54,380 nt of DNA from Lachnospiraceae bacterium (GCA_017532145.1 JAFXJR010000007.1:1-54380); one strand, 5' to 3'; positions 7,452 to 18,014 are shown, counted from the stretch's first letter. Made by a program: numbers and translations. Notes: generated by a model from the sequence alone, not told the origin.

Positions 7452-8048
7452 ATGGAGCTGGAAGGCAAAAAGATAGGAATTGCACTGACAGGATCCTTTT
7501 GTACCTTTGAGAAAGTGTTTCAGGAACTGGAGAAGCTGGTAGAAAAAGGAGCTGAGGTATATCCTATTGTTTCAGATTCTACCCAGACTATCGATAATAG
7601 ATTTGGAAAAGCTGAGCAATTTTTAAAAAGAGCAGAAGCCATTACCAACAGACCGCCTATTCGGAGCATCGTTCAGGCAGAGCCTATTGGACCTAAGGGC
7701 TATCTGGATGTATTGGCTATCTTACCCTGTACGGGCAATACAGCTGCTAAGCTGGCAGGAGGTATTACCGACACTCCTGTATTGATGGCAGCCAAGGCAC
7801 ATTTAAGAAATAATAAGCCACTGGTGATTTTTATTTCTACTAATGACGGACTGGGAATGAATATGAAAAATATTGGACTTTTGCTGAATACAAAGAATAT
7901 CTACTTCGTCCCCTTTGGTCAGGATGATCCAAAAAAGAAGCCTAATTCCCTGGTTGCCCACTGTGACCGTTTGCTTCCTGCTTTGGAACTGGCATTAGAG
8001 GGTAAACAGCTTCAGCCTTTATTGGAATCACATACGGAAGGCAGATAA
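7452..8048 (+). CDS. dpaB: Dipicolinate synthase subunit B (flavoprotein)
   Basis: This 198-residue protein belongs to the flavoprotein fold of SpoVFB and acts with DpaA in dipicolinic acid synthesis in the spore mother cell. The N-terminal GIALTGSFCTF segment, the PCTGNTAAKLAGGITDTP core and KAHLRNNKPLVIFISTNDGLG are characteristic of this subunit. The length is normal. AAAAAGGAG precedes the ATG. It lies 30 bp after dpaA and 72 bp before asnB, so all three may be cotranscribed. Having dpaAB distinguishes this organism from Clostridium cluster I species that use an EtfA-type protein instead. Confidence 0.92.
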   Translation: MELEGKKIGIALTGSFCTFEKVFQELEKLVEKGAEVYPIVSDSTQTIDNRFGKAEQFLKRAEAITNRPPIRSIVQAEPIGPKGYLDVLAILPCTGNTAAKLAGGITDTPVLMAAKAHLRNNKPLVIFISTNDGLGMNMKNIGLLLNTKNIYFVPFGQDDPKKKPNSLVAHCDRLLPALELALEGKQLQPLLESHTEGR

Positions 8049-8120
8049 ATTCGGATAAAATGGGAATAATAGTGTGAGCTTGGAAAGTAAAGGCAGATGG
8101 GAAAGGCAGGGAAAAGAAGA

Positions 8121-9971
8121 ATGTGTGGAATTGCAGGATTTTGCAGCCGTAGAATAAATTATGAAAAGGAGACACCAAAATGGCAGGCAGTACTGAAGGA
8201 GATGAATCAGCTGCAAAAGCACAGGGGACCCGATGAGGAAGGGAGCTTTTTAGACTCCCATTGTGGGCTTGCTCAGGTAAGGCTTTCCATTATTGATTTG
8301 GCAGCAGGACAGCAGCCGATGAAACGCAGGGTGGGCAGCAGAGAGTGCATAATTGTATACAATGGCGAAATCTACAATATGAGGGAATTAAAAAAAGAAT
8401 TGAAAAAAGAAGGGGTCTCTTTTGAGACAGACAGTGATACAGAGGTGATTCTGGCAGGCTTTATGTATCAGGGAGTAGAGTTTGTAAAAAGGCTGAATGG
8501 AATTTTTGCCTTTGCCATATGGGAGCCGGGGGAACAAAAACTGCTGCTGTTCCGTGACAGGATGGGAGTAAAGCCTTGTTTTTACAGCCAACAGGAGCAT
8601 ACACTGATTTTTTCTTCGGAGATTAAAGGCATCTTAAGCTTTCCGGGAATGGAGGCTGTAGTAGACAGGGAAGGCCTTTGCGAGGTACTGGGACTAGGTC
8701 CTGCCAGAACGCCAGGAAAAGGTGTTTTCCGGGGAGTCAGGGAGCTGCTTCCCGGACATTATCTGGAGTTTCAGGGAGAGGAGTGCAGACAGTATTGCTT
8801 CTGGAGGCTGGAGAGTTGTCCGCATCAGGATTCCTGGGAGGAAACTGTGGAGAAAATGCAGTTTTTGGTGGGAGATGCAGTTCGTATGCAAATGCTTTCA
8901 GATGTTCCTGTCTGTACCTTTTTATCAGGAGGAGTAGACAGCAGTCTGGTTACGGCTATCTGCAGCAAAGAACTGCAGAAACAGGGAAAGGTACTGTCTA
9001 CCTATTCCTTTGATTTTAAGGATAATGACAGAAATTTTCAGGCAAATGCTTTTCAGCCCTCTCAGGACAGACCTTGGGTGGATGTGGTAAAAGAGTATGC
9101 CCATACCAACCATACTTATCTGGAGTGTCGCAATGAGGAACTGTATGATGACCTGTTTACAGCGGTGGAGGCCAGGGATTTGCCCTGTATGGCAGACGTA
9201 GAATCCTCCATGCTTTATTTTTGCAGAAAGGTGGCAGCCAGACATAAGGTAACACTCACTGGAGAGTGTGCAGACGAGATTTTTGGAGGCTATCCCTGGT
9301 TTCATAAAAAGGAGTGTCTGGAGGCAGGTACCTTTCCTTGGTCCATGGATTTTACCACCAGAACCATGCTGTTAAAGGAGGAGGTAGTCAGTCAACTTTC
9401 TCTGCAGGAGTATATGCAGGCTGCCTATGAAACAACGGTGAATGAAACGCCCTTGTTAGCAGGAGAGAGCAGAGAGGAAAGGCAGCGAAGAAAAATGGCT
9501 TATCTGAATCTGCGTTGGTTTATGCAGACGTTGCTGGAGCGGATGGATAGAACCAGTATGCATGTAGGGTTGGAGGCCAGAGTTCCCTTTGCTGACCATC
9601 GTATAGTGGAATATGCATGGAATGTACCCTGGGAAATGAAATGCAGCGGTGGTATCGTCAAGGGTCTGCTGAGGGCGGCCGGACAGGAATATCTGCCTTC
9701 TGAAGTACTTTATCGGAAGAAGAGTCCTTATCCTAAAACCTATGACCCGGCTTATGAAGGTCTGGTAAAAAGGAAATTGAAGGAAATCATTCATGATATA
9801 CAGGCACCAATCAATGCTCTTTTGGATGGCAGGAAGGTAGAGGCATTTATGGATAGTCCCACCGACTATGCCCGTCCCTTTTATGGACAGCTGATGGCAG
9901 GACCGCAGCTTTTGGCTTATCTGTTGCAGATAAATTATTGGTTGGAGCATTACCATATCCGTTTGGTATAA
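8121..9971 (+). CDS. asnB: Asparagine synthetase, glutamine-hydrolysing
   Basis: This 616-residue enzyme makes asparagine from aspartate, ATP and glutamine. The N-terminal Ntn glutaminase domain must expose Cys2, so the ATG at 8121 (MCGIAGF) is chosen over the in-frame ATG at 8097, which would add eight residues before it. HRGPDEEG and the RLSIIDL segment complete the glutaminase pocket. The synthetase domain has the PP-loop SGGVDSS, an ECADEIFGGYPW motif and the EARVPFADH segment. The length is typical. It follows dpaB by 72 bp and may share its transcript; a link with sporulation is only positional. Confidence 0.93.
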   Translation: MCGIAGFCSRRINYEKETPKWQAVLKEMNQLQKHRGPDEEGSFLDSHCGLAQVRLSIIDLAAGQQPMKRRVGSRECIIVYNGEIYNMRELKKELKKEGVSFETDSDTEVILAGFMYQGVEFVKRLNGIFAFAIWEPGEQKLLLFRDRMGVKPCFYSQQEHTLIFSSEIKGILSFPGMEAVVDREGLCEVLGLGPARTPGKGVFRGVRELLPGHYLEFQGEECRQYCFWRLESCPHQDSWEETVEKMQFLVGDAVRMQMLSDVPVCTFLSGGVDSSLVTAICSKELQKQGKVLSTYSFDFKDNDRNFQANAFQPSQDRPWVDVVKEYAHTNHTYLECRNEELYDDLFTAVEARDLPCMADVESSMLYFCRKVAARHKVTLTGECADEIFGGYPWFHKKECLEAGTFPWSMDFTTRTMLLKEEVVSQLSLQEYMQAAYETTVNETPLLAGESREERQRRKMAYLNLRWFMQTLLERMDRTSMHVGLEARVPFADHRIVEYAWNVPWEMKCSGGIVKGLLRAAGQEYLPSEVLYRKKSPYPKTYDPAYEGLVKRKLKEIIHDIQAPINALLDGRKVEAFMDSPTDYARPFYGQLMAGPQLLAYLLQINYWLEHYHIRLV

Positions 9972-9974
9972 GGA

Positions 9975-9993
9975 TATCAAAACTGTTTTGATA
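9975..9993 (+). terminator. Hairpin after asnB, weak terminator
   Basis: TATCAAAA pairs with TTTTGATA around CTG immediately after the asnB stop, but no clear T-run follows. The second palindrome of the adjacent family B repeat may add to termination. Confidence 0.35.
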
Positions 9994-10062
9994 GGTTAAT
10001 TTTCATACCCACGCCCTTCTCTGCGGGGCGTGGAGAGAACGTATAAATTCAGTCAATGCATC
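9994..10062 (+). repeat. Family B palindromic repeat, copy 1
   Basis: A block of about 70 bp reads GGTTAATTTTCATAC, then CCACGCCC (10009-10016), nine bases and GGGCGTGG (10026-10033), then GAACGTATAAATTCAGTC and ATGCATCATC. The same order of segments occurs in reverse orientation at 20428-20500. It is non-coding. Confidence 0.65.
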
Positions 10063-10154
10063 ATCTTTAATTAACTGCCCCTTTGACTAGTCAGCTGGCT
10101 GATAGGTGAATGGTAGTATGACCAGTAATCGTTCAGAAGCTGTCTTGGAGCATC

Positions 10155-10183
10155 TTGAAAAGAAACGAAATACAGGATATAAT
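10155..10183 (+). promoter_or_regulatory. Sigma-A-type promoter for the diguanylate cyclase
   Basis: TTGAAA (10155-10160) and TATAAT (10178-10183) are 17 bp apart. Transcription from about 10190 would leave the ATG at 10195 almost leaderless, which supports the downstream start at 10234. Confidence 0.7.
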
Positions 10184-10233
10184 AGAGATAAAAGATGAAC
10201 CGTGATTACAGAGGAGAAAGCAGAGGGGAACGG

Positions 10234-11568
10234 ATGGCAGCTGGAGATAAACAATATAGAGAACATAAACTGAGAATCGTAAATATTTGGAATTTGGTTT
10301 TGATTTTGATTTTGCTTCTGGTGAGCTTAGGGGATTGTTACCTCCTGTATCGAACCGCCAGTGAGCAGTATCAGATTCGGCTGGAGGAAACAGGAGAAAG
10401 ACTGGCAGAAGCCGTTCAGGATAAAATGAATATGGCATTACAGTATCTGGAGGGATTAGCAGAATGTTTTTTCAACAAGGAAGATATTCACTCTCGGGAG
10501 GCGTTGGATACTTTAATTCGGGTGGAGCAGAGGAACCTTTTTACAAAGATGTGGCTGACTAAGATAGACGGCAGGGCGATTTCTTCTGATATGGAGGAAG
10601 CAGATGCTGCAGACCAGGAATATTTGGAGCGGGCCAAAAAGGGAGAAAGTGGTATTTCTCAGGTACAGACCTGGCAAATGAATGGAGAACATAACGTGGT
10701 ACTCTTTGCCCCCACCTACTATCAGGGAAACGTAAGTGGTATGCTTATCGGTATTCTCCAGTTGGACACCCTTCTGGAAGTAATGAAGGTTCAGGGATTT
10801 AGCGGAAGGGGATATTGTGCAGTCATAACAGAGACGGGAGAGGTACTGGTAAGTAATGGTGAGGCAAAAGTAGAGTCGGAAAGCAGATATGATTATTTAA
10901 TACAAACGTCAGTTCTTGACTGGAGCATCCTGGTTTCTTTCCCTGAAAGTGTGATAGCAGGAGAGATTCAGTATGACTTGATTCTGACGGCTGTGATAGG
11001 GCTGATTTATGCTTTGGTATGTGGTTTGATTATCGTCAATACCTTTAGGGATAGAAGCCGAATACTAAGGGAAAAAGCATCTCAGGATTCTCTTACCCTG
11101 TTGTCTAATCGGGGAACCATTGAGCAGATTGTGGGACAAATGAGAGAAGGAAGAGAGAAGGATGCAGTACTGATGATTTTCGATATTGATAAATTCAAAC
11201 AGGTTAATGATACCTTGGGACATAGTGTGGGTGATATTCTGTTAAAGGCAGTAGCTGAGCTGATGCGCAGAGAATTTAAGGATGCAGACTGTCTGTGCAG
11301 AATGGGTGGAGATGAGTTTGGTATTTTTATTCGGGAAGTGGCAGACAGGGAAGCCTTACTGCAGAGGGTAGATAGATTAAGAGATAAGGTAGGACAGCTT
11401 TCTCTGGCAGGAAGTCTGAAGTGTACAATCAGTATTGGTTTAGTGTTTGTAGCTGGCAGTGGGGAATTAAATACATTTGATACTATTTACCAGAGAGCCG
11501 ATAAGGCCATGTATATCAGCAAAAAGGCTGGCGGCAACAGGGTTACAGTATATTCTGCAGAACAATAA
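10234..11568 (+). CDS. Membrane diguanylate cyclase (GGDEF) with extracellular sensor
   Basis: This 444-residue inner-membrane protein is expected to make cyclic di-GMP. A transmembrane segment (NLVLILILLLVSLGDCYLL) near residues 20-40 is followed by about 210 extracytoplasmic residues of a Cache/PAS-like sensor, a second membrane helix (LILTAVIGLIYALVCGLII) and a C-terminal GGDEF domain. The active-site motif GGDEF is intact. The inhibitory RxxD site is KDAD, so product inhibition may be lost. ATG at 10234 is preceded by GAGGGG and fits the promoter; ATG at 10195 would add 13 residues. It lies 21 bp before glycogen phosphorylase, suggesting cotranscription of signalling and storage genes. 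Confidence 0.88.
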   Translation: MAAGDKQYREHKLRIVNIWNLVLILILLLVSLGDCYLLYRTASEQYQIRLEETGERLAEAVQDKMNMALQYLEGLAECFFNKEDIHSREALDTLIRVEQRNLFTKMWLTKIDGRAISSDMEEADAADQEYLERAKKGESGISQVQTWQMNGEHNVVLFAPTYYQGNVSGMLIGILQLDTLLEVMKVQGFSGRGYCAVITETGEVLVSNGEAKVESESRYDYLIQTSVLDWSILVSFPESVIAGEIQYDLILTAVIGLIYALVCGLIIVNTFRDRSRILREKASQDSLTLLSNRGTIEQIVGQMREGREKDAVLMIFDIDKFKQVNDTLGHSVGDILLKAVAELMRREFKDADCLCRMGGDEFGIFIREVADREALLQRVDRLRDKVGQLSLAGSLKCTISIGLVFVAGSGELNTFDTIYQRADKAMYISKKAGGNRVTVYSAEQ

Positions 11569-11589
11569 AAGAGCAAGGAGGAATCCAAC

Positions 11590-13893
11590 ATGGAGCAGGT
11601 AAAGCGGCAGAAGGACATGACGGTGGAAGAGCTGGAAACAGCATTGGAAAGACTTTCACAAAAAAGGTATAACCGTAATGTAGAAGAACTGACGGACAAG
11701 GAAGCATACGTCTGTCTGTTGGAACTGACAAAGGAGGCAATGGCGACAACAGAGCCAATTAAAGGAGCAAAGAAGGTCTATTATATTTCCGCAGAATTTT
11801 TGATTGGAAAGCTGTTGTCCAATAATCTGATTAATCTGGGTATCTATGATAAGGTTGCTGAAGTATTAAAAGTTAAGGGAAAGGAACTGGCAAAAATGGA
11901 AGAAATAGAGCCGGAGCCATCTCTGGGAAATGGAGGACTGGGAAGGCTGGCAGCTTGCTTTTTAGACTCTATTGCTACTTTGGGACTGCCGGGAGAGGGA
12001 ATCGGTCTGAACTATCATTTTGGTCTGTTCCGTCAGGTATTCAGGGACAGGCTGCAGAAAGCAGAAAAGAACGACTGGATAGAAGAAGCTTCCTGGTTAA
12101 ACAAGACAGATATTGGCTTTCAGGTAGCTTTTGGAGAGCGTAAGGTAACTTCCAGACTGTACGATATTGATGTGGCAGGATATGGGAATGGAATCAATAA
12201 GCTTCGACTGTTTGATATAGAATCTCTGGATGAAAGTATCGTGGAAGAAGGCATCGATTTTGACAAGGAATTAATAGAAAAGAATCTGACTCTCTTTCTT
12301 TATCCCGATGATTCGGATGAGGCAGGCAATCTGCTGCGTATTTACCAGCAGTATTTTATGGTAAGCAATGGAGCACAGCTGATTCTTCATCAAATGAAGG
12401 AGGAAGGATATAATCTGCATCGGTTATATGACCATGCTGTGATACAGATTAACGATACTCATCCTACTATGGTCATTCCTGAGTTAATCAGGCTTCTGGT
12501 GAAAGAAGAGGGCTTTGGTATGGAAGAGGCGATTAATGTAGTCAGCAAAACCTGTGCCTATACGAACCATACTATTCTGGCTGAAGCATTGGAAAAGTGG
12601 CCGTTAAGATATTTGAAGAAGGTAGTGCCTCAGCTGATTCCGATTATTAAGGAATTGGACAGGCGGATAAAGGCAAGGAATAAGGATCCCAAGGTACAGA
12701 TTATCGATAAGGATGGCAGAGTGCATATGGCTCATATTGATATTCATTATGGCTTTTCCGTAAATGGTGTGGCTGCTATTCATACACAAATTTTAAAGGA
12801 TACTGAGTTGAATGCGTTCTATAAGCTGTATCCGGGTAAGTTTAACAATAAGACTAATGGTATCACCTTTAGAAGATGGCTTCTGGCATGTAACAGGGAA
12901 CTGGCTGATTTCCTTGGGGAAACCATAGGAGAGGACTATAAAAAGGATGCAGGCTGTTTGGAAAAGCTGCTGGAATATCAGGATGATCAGACAGTACTGG
13001 ATAAATTGGCTGAAATTAAGATGAATAGAAAGAAGGAGCTGGCTGCCTATGTGAAGGAGGCAGAGGGCGTTGTACTGAATCCGGATTCTATTTTTGATAT
13101 TCAGATTAAAAGAATGCATGAATATAAACGTCAGCAGATGAATGCATTGTATATCATTCATAAGTATTTGGAGATTAAAGCAGGGAAAAAGCCTGCTACT
13201 CCTTTGACCTTCTTATTTGGAGCCAAAGCAGCCCCTGCCTATGTGATTGCACAAGACATTATTCATCTGCTTCTTGTCCTGCAGGAGATTATCAATAAGG
13301 ATTCGGAGGTTAATCCTTATATGACTCTTCTTATGGTAGAAAACTATAATGTAAGCTATGCAGAAAAGTTGATTCCGGCCTGTGATATTTCTGAGCAGAT
13401 TTCTTTGGCATCCAAGGAAGCCTCTGGTACCGGAAATATGAAATTTATGCTGAATGGAGCAGTAACATTGGGTACATCTGATGGAGCTAATGTAGAGATT
13501 CATGAGCTGGTAGGAGACGACAATATCTATATTTTTGGAGAAAAGTCGGAAACGGTAATTAAGCATTATGAAAAGGCAGACTATGTTTCCAGAGATTACT
13601 ATGAAAAGAGTCCTGTTATCAAGGAAGCAGTAGACTTTATCGTAGGTGAGCAGGCTTTAGCACTGGGACATAAGGAAAATCTGGAGAGACTGTATAAGGA
13701 ATTGCTGAATAAGGACTGGTTTATGACTCTTCTGGATTTGGAGGATTATATTAAAGCCAAGGACAGAATATTCCAGGATTATGAGGATAGACAAAAGTGG
13801 AAAAAGATGATGTTGGTTAATATTGCAAAAGCAGGCTTCTTCTCCTCCGACAGAACGATTGCTGAATATAACAGAGATATCTGGAAACTATAA
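11590..13893 (+). CDS. glgP: Glycogen phosphorylase
   Basis: This 767-residue GT35 enzyme releases glucose 1-phosphate from glycogen or maltodextrin. Clear family blocks are [12 protein letters not shown] near the N-terminus, [38 protein letters not shown] and the pyridoxal-phosphate site [14 protein letters not shown], whose lysine binds PLP, followed by [10 protein letters not shown]. The length is slightly short but within the bacterial range. AAGGAGG lies before the ATG. It is preceded by a diguanylate cyclase 21 bp upstream and ends at a bidirectional terminator. 4-alpha-glucanotransferase is encoded nearby at 15906, so both support use of glycogen. Confidence 0.95.
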   Translation: MEQVKRQKDMTVEELETALERLSQKRYNRNVEELTDKEAYVCLLELTKEAMATTEPIKGAKKVYYISAEFLIGKLLSNNLINLGIYDKVAEVLKVKGKELAKMEEIEPEPSLGNGGLGRLAACFLDSIATLGLPGEGIGLNYHFGLFRQVFRDRLQKAEKNDWIEEASWLNKTDIGFQVAFGERKVTSRLYDIDVAGYGNGINKLRLFDIESLDESIVEEGIDFDKELIEKNLTLFLYPDDSDEAGNLLRIYQQYFMVSNGAQLILHQMKEEGYNLHRLYDHAVIQINDTHPTMVIPELIRLLVKEEGFGMEEAINVVSKTCAYTNHTILAEALEKWPLRYLKKVVPQLIPIIKELDRRIKARNKDPKVQIIDKDGRVHMAHIDIHYGFSVNGVAAIHTQILKDTELNAFYKLYPGKFNNKTNGITFRRWLLACNRELADFLGETIGEDYKKDAGCLEKLLEYQDDQTVLDKLAEIKMNRKKELAAYVKEAEGVVLNPDSIFDIQIKRMHEYKRQQMNALYIIHKYLEIKAGKKPATPLTFLFGAKAAPAYVIAQDIIHLLLVLQEIINKDSEVNPYMTLLMVENYNVSYAEKLIPACDISEQISLASKEASGTGNMKFMLNGAVTLGTSDGANVEIHELVGDDNIYIFGEKSETVIKHYEKADYVSRDYYEKSPVIKEAVDFIVGEQALALGHKENLERLYKELLNKDWFMTLLDLEDYIKAKDRIFQDYEDRQKWKKMMLVNIAKAGFFSSDRTIAEYNRDIWKL

Positions 13894-13913
13894 AAAATCA
13901 GACTATTGGATAA

Positions 13914-13963
13914 ATAAAAAACCCCTAATGCTTCTGTATTTTTCAGAGCAATAGGGGTTTTTA
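13914..13963. terminator. Bidirectional terminator between glgP and the chemoreceptor
   Basis: AAAAACCCCTAATGC pairs with GCAATAGGGGTTTTT with small mismatches; A's on the left and T's on the right let it work on both strands. It separates the convergent glgP and MCP genes. Confidence 0.85.
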
Positions 13964-13969
13964 TCAAGT

Positions 13970-15697
13970 CTATTGACGAAGCTTAAACTGTTCTATCATA
14001 GCGTTTAAGGTATCCGCATTTGCACTCTGTTCCTGACTGGTTGCTGCAGTTTCCTCCGCAGCAGCGGAGGTATTTTGGACAAGACTGGAAATATGTCCTA
14101 CATTCACAGTAATATGATTGAAGGCATTGGTCTGTGCATTCAAAGTCTCAGCAGCAGATTTCATTAACTCTACCGATTCTCCGGCTTTGTGGAGAACAAT
14201 ATTCAATGCTACTACCGTATCATCTGCGATGGTAAGGGCAGAGTTGACTGCACTAATCGCTTTTTCAATCAGCTTGTCGGTGTGGCTGACCGCACTGGTA
14301 GAGTCGTTAGCCAGGCTCTTTACTTCATCAGCAACGACAGCAAAGCCCTTGCCGGCTTCACCCGCTCTGGCCGCTTCAATGGCAGCATTCAATGCCAGCA
14401 GATTGGTCTGGTTGGCAATGCCATCAATGGTTTTCGTAATCGATTCGATTTCTACAGCAGCTTCCTGAATGTCGTTCATCGACAGCTTCAGCTCCTCCAG
14501 CTTCTGGCTGCTGGTAATCAGATACTGGCTGGCATCACTGGCTAAATCAGCAGATTCCTTAGTGGTTTTTGCTGTTTCTATCATCTGAGTATTCAACTCA
14601 TTGGCTGCAGAGGAAAGACCATCAATTTCAGCAGCCTGATGAGTCGCACTTTCTGCCATATCAATAGAAGCATGGGACATCTGTCTGGCTCCTTCGGCTA
14701 CACTGTCGGCTGTTTCTGTCATTTCATGAAATACATGGTTCATATTGTCCAGCAGAATAATCATGGATTCTTTAATACTGGAGAAGTCCCCGATATAATC
14801 AAGAGTAGGAGTAAAGCTAAAGTCTCCCACAGCCATTTTTTCAAATTTTTCTGAAAGGTCAGAAATGGTAGTGCCTAAGAACGTTTTCATCTGGTGGATA
14901 GAAGCAATCAAGCAGCCTACTTCTGTATCTCCAGACTTCAGTTCAAAAGGAACCGAAAGATGACCATCAGCAATTTCCTCCATCTGTTTCTGAATAGTAA
15001 TAACAGGCTGTAATAAATCCCTGTTGACAAAGTTATAGTATTTTTTCATTACACTGTAGATGATAAACAGGTTGATGAGAATTATGCCTTCTAAAATAAA
15101 ATTAAGAATCTTCAGCAAAAGTCCCCGCTGTCCAGCACGATGTTCCAGTTCTGCAACCAAAGCATCTGTTTTGGTGCCAACGTCCGCCACACCATGTAAG
15201 TAGTCACCAGTGTAAATTTCAGCCAATGCACCTTCCTGGTCTCCTGCCAGCAGCTTTTTGACCGCTTCCATTTCAAAGGTTTCCAGATAGCTGGAAAGCT
15301 CAAAGATACTGTAGAGAATGGAGGCTTCTGTATCGGTAATACCGGTGTCCTCCAGCTTGGCAACGGCAATTTCTCTTACTTTAGTATTGACGATTTCCAT
15401 ATAGTCGTCATAGTACTCTGAATTGCCGGTGGCCACATAAGCCCGGATATCACTGGTTAAATCCCGGCTGGCTTCCCGCAAATCTAATGCTGCATTTACC
15501 AGAATGTACTGTTCATCCTTGGCTATAGAAGCCTGCTCTGTGACAAAAAGGGTGAAAAGCATCGTTACCAGTGCAAAGACTACCGTAACGATAAAGGTAC
15601 GCCCAAGCCTTTGATTATATTTTAGCTGAGAGCCTCCTTGTGTCGTAGTGTATGTTCCGTTTCCATTCTGTTGATTCTTTTTTTCTGCTGTCGTCAT
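13970..15697 (-). CDS. Methyl-accepting chemotaxis protein
   Basis: This 575-residue membrane receptor senses an extracellular ligand and signals to CheA. A first membrane helix lies at about 34-52 ([18 protein letters not shown]). The outside helical domain of about 145 residues resembles a four-helix-bundle sensor. A second membrane helix lies near 193-213, then a HAMP region and a second HAMP-like segment ([10 protein letters not shown]). The cytoplasmic hairpin tip [33 protein letters not shown] is the family signature. No C-terminal pentapeptide tether for CheR is seen. It is monocistronic and divergent from malQ. With the flagellin gene at 40611 it implies motility. The ligand is unknown. 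Confidence 0.93.
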   Translation of the reverse strand: MTTAEKKNQQNGNGTYTTTQGGSQLKYNQRLGRTFIVTVVFALVTMLFTLFVTEQASIAKDEQYILVNAALDLREASRDLTSDIRAYVATGNSEYYDDYMEIVNTKVREIAVAKLEDTGITDTEASILYSIFELSSYLETFEMEAVKKLLAGDQEGALAEIYTGDYLHGVADVGTKTDALVAELEHRAGQRGLLLKILNFILEGIILINLFIIYSVMKKYYNFVNRDLLQPVITIQKQMEEIADGHLSVPFELKSGDTEVGCLIASIHQMKTFLGTTISDLSEKFEKMAVGDFSFTPTLDYIGDFSSIKESMIILLDNMNHVFHEMTETADSVAEGARQMSHASIDMAESATHQAAEIDGLSSAANELNTQMIETAKTTKESADLASDASQYLITSSQKLEELKLSMNDIQEAAVEIESITKTIDGIANQTNLLALNAAIEAARAGEAGKGFAVVADEVKSLANDSTSAVSHTDKLIEKAISAVNSALTIADDTVVALNIVLHKAGESVELMKSAAETLNAQTNAFNHITVNVGHISSLVQNTSAAAEETAATSQEQSANADTLNAMIEQFKLRQ

Positions 15698-15750
15698 GTA
15701 CGAACACCTCCGTATTTTAGTCTCGCTTCATCAGAATGATTTGTGCTAAC

Positions 15751-15824
15751 AGTATAACATAAATTTTCCTTCGATGCCATATCTTAGAGAAACTTTCCTA
15801 TACTTTATATAGTATATTACTATA
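15751..15824. promoter_or_regulatory. Divergent control region between the chemoreceptor and malQ
   Basis: On the - strand a TATACT box (15751-15756) could serve the receptor gene; its -35 is poor. On the + side TATAGTA (15808-15814) and TACTATA (15818-15824) form a perfect 7-bp inverted repeat around TAT, about 80 bp before malQ. It could be an operator or simply an AT-rich promoter segment. Confidence 0.35.
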
Positions 15825-15905
15825 GTATAAAAGAAGCTTACATAAAAAGATTGCAAAATAGGTGGTATAATGCTAAGCTTTAGCTAGAAAGGTACGGTGA
15901 TTTAC

Positions 15906-17381
15906 ATGAGAAAAGGTGGTATTCTGCTTCCTATATCCAGCCTTCCATCTTCCTATGGAATTGGAGCTTTTTCAAAGCAGGCATATGAATTTGTAGATTT
16001 TTTGGAGAGGGCAGGTCAGACCTATTGGCAAATTCTGCCGCTGGGACCTACCAGTTATGGAGATTCTCCCTATCAGTCTTTTTCTACCTTTGCAGGTAAT
16101 CCTTATTTTATTGATTTAGAGGAGCTGATAGCGAAAGGGTGGCTGACAGTAGAGGAGTGTATGTTCTGTGATTTTGGTGAAAGTGACAGGTATGTGGATT
16201 ATGAAAAAATGAGTCAGAAGCGTCTGAACATACTGAAAAAAGCTTATGAAAAAAGTGAGATAGCAAAGGATAGCGCATTTCAGAAATTCCGAGAGGAAAA
16301 TACAGCCTGGTTGGCAGATTATGGACTGTATATGGCGCTAAAGACAGTGTTTAAAGGAGAAAGCTGGACAGAATGGGAAGAAGACCTTCGGCTGCGTAAA
16401 CCGGAAGCTTTGGCAATCGCCAGACAAGAGCAGGCAAGGGAAATAGAATTTCAGGAATTTCTTCAATATCTGTTTACCAAACAGTGGCAGAGCCTGAAAG
16501 CGTACGCAAATCAGAAAGGAATCCGGATTATTGGTGATTTGCCTATCTATGTAGCTTTGGATAGTGCAGATGCCTGGGCAAATCCATCTCTTTTTCAGTT
16601 GGATGAAGGCGGGATGCCTGTAGCTGTGGCAGGCTGTCCTCCGGATGCCTTTTCCAAAACGGGACAGCTTTGGGGAAATCCACTGTATCGCTGGGATTAC
16701 CATAAGGAAACAGGGTATAGCTGGTGGATGGAAAGGATTGGCTTTAGCTTTCGTCTTTATGATATCCTACGAATCGATCATTTCCGGGGATTTGACGAAT
16801 ATTATTCGATACCTTATGGAGATCCTACTGCAGAATATGGACATTGGGAAAAAGGACCAGGCTACGATATTTTTCGGGTGATGGGACAGCAGCTGGGAAA
16901 AAAGCCGGTAATCGCTGAAGATTTAGGCTTTTTGACTCCGGGAGTTCGGAAACTGCTAAAGAAGTGCGGATATCCGGGAATGAAGGTGCTGCAGTTTGCC
17001 TTTGACTCCCGAGAAGAAAGTGATTATCTGCCCCATAATTATGAAAAAAATTGTGTAGTATATACCGGAACTCATGATAATGATACTACAGTAGGCTGGT
17101 ATCAGACCTTCAATCCCCGGGATAAGGCTTTTGCAAAACGCTATCTGAATATTAAAGGCAGGAAGGATATCCACTGGGAGTTTATCCGGGCGGCATTGTC
17201 CAGTGTGGCAGATACTGCCATTATTCCCTTGCAGGATTATATGGGACTCGGTTCAGAAGCTCGGATTAATACGCCTTCCACTTTGGGAGAAAACTGGAAA
17301 TGGCGGTTATTGCCAGGGGAGCTGCCGGAGGAACTGGCAGAGAGGATATGGAGGATGACAAAGCTTTATGGAAGGCTGTAA
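15906..17381 (+). CDS. malQ: 4-alpha-glucanotransferase (amylomaltase)
   Basis: This 491-residue GH77 enzyme transfers glucan chains between maltodextrins in the cytoplasm. Typical blocks are RKGGILLPISSLPS at the start, WQILPLGPTSYGDSPYQSFS, GDLPIYVALDSAD, the nucleophile region LRIDHFRGFDEY, AEDLGFLTP with the acid/base Glu, and GTHDNDTT. ATG at 15906 is chosen with GGTGAT before it; GTG at 15897 would add three residues. The gene is separate from glgP but functionally matched to it: phosphorylase trims chains and MalQ rearranges the short ones. It ends 11 bp from the convergent CYTH gene, with no obvious terminator between. Confidence 0.94.
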   Translation: MRKGGILLPISSLPSSYGIGAFSKQAYEFVDFLERAGQTYWQILPLGPTSYGDSPYQSFSTFAGNPYFIDLEELIAKGWLTVEECMFCDFGESDRYVDYEKMSQKRLNILKKAYEKSEIAKDSAFQKFREENTAWLADYGLYMALKTVFKGESWTEWEEDLRLRKPEALAIARQEQAREIEFQEFLQYLFTKQWQSLKAYANQKGIRIIGDLPIYVALDSADAWANPSLFQLDEGGMPVAVAGCPPDAFSKTGQLWGNPLYRWDYHKETGYSWWMERIGFSFRLYDILRIDHFRGFDEYYSIPYGDPTAEYGHWEKGPGYDIFRVMGQQLGKKPVIAEDLGFLTPGVRKLLKKCGYPGMKVLQFAFDSREESDYLPHNYEKNCVVYTGTHDNDTTVGWYQTFNPRDKAFAKRYLNIKGRKDIHWEFIRAALSSVADTAIIPLQDYMGLGSEARINTPSTLGENWKWRLLPGELPEELAERIWRMTKLYGRL

Positions 17382-17392
17382 AGCTTACTGCT

Positions 17393-17890
17393 TCAAAGCT
17401 CCTGTCTGCTCATGTTTGAATTATGATAGGCTGGATTTTCTGTAACATCTTCTCCCAACCAGGAGGGGGGAAGGAATGCATAAGCAGCGGCTTCTGAAGG
17501 AAATTCTACCTCTGCTAACACAAGAGGATAAAAGGGTGGGTCAAACACATCCAGTTCAATGGTCAGAGAGGTATTGCGCTCCTCTTCAGAGAGGAGTGCA
17601 GTCTCCAAAAAACAGGAAGAATCCAGAGGAATCAGATACCTTTTTTTTGAGATAATATTGCCATCTGCTTTGGTTTTCAGATGCTCATAGGCTTCTTTAG
17701 TCAACGGCAGATTGTATTCCTCCCGAACCAAAAGTCCCTGACCTTTATAGGTGAGATAATATTCTTCATCCTGTTGGCGAATCCGTATGACCGGGTGGAT
17801 ATTCAGATAGGCCTGTTCTATCATATGGAAGCGATAGTCTTCCAGATTGTCCGGCAACTTATTGATTTTAAACTTTCTTTCGATTTCCAT
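17393..17890 (-). CDS. CYTH-domain protein
   Basis: This 165-residue protein has a CYTH (triphosphate tunnel) fold. The N-terminal EIERKF matches the ExExK metal/triphosphate motif, followed by basic strands (RIRQQDEEYYLTYKG) and acidic ones (SLTIELDVFD, LVLAEVEFPSE) that line the tunnel. Members hydrolyse inorganic triphosphate or thiamine triphosphate, or make cAMP; the bacterial short form most often works as a triphosphatase, so no exact reaction is assigned. It has its own promoter at 17939-17968 on the - strand and is monocistronic. Confidence 0.88.
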   Translation of the reverse strand: MEIERKFKINKLPDNLEDYRFHMIEQAYLNIHPVIRIRQQDEEYYLTYKGQGLLVREEYNLPLTKEAYEHLKTKADGNIISKKRYLIPLDSSCFLETALLSEEERNTSLTIELDVFDPPFYPLVLAEVEFPSEAAAYAFLPPSWLGEDVTENPAYHNSNMSRQEL

Positions 17891-17938
17891 AATATCAAAT
17901 CCTTTCCCTTATGTTGAAAATTTTCCCGAATATATCTT

Positions 17939-17968
17939 AGTATATATTTTCCTGAAAGCAATTGTCAA
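17939..17968 (-). promoter_or_regulatory. Sigma-A-type promoter for the CYTH gene
   Basis: Read on the - strand, TTGACA (17968-17963) and TATACT (17944-17939) are 18 bp apart, about 50 bp before the CYTH ATG. Confidence 0.7.
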
Positions 17969-18014
17969 ACATACCTGAATTTATATTTTTTTTATAAGTT
18001 TTGCATTTATTTTC

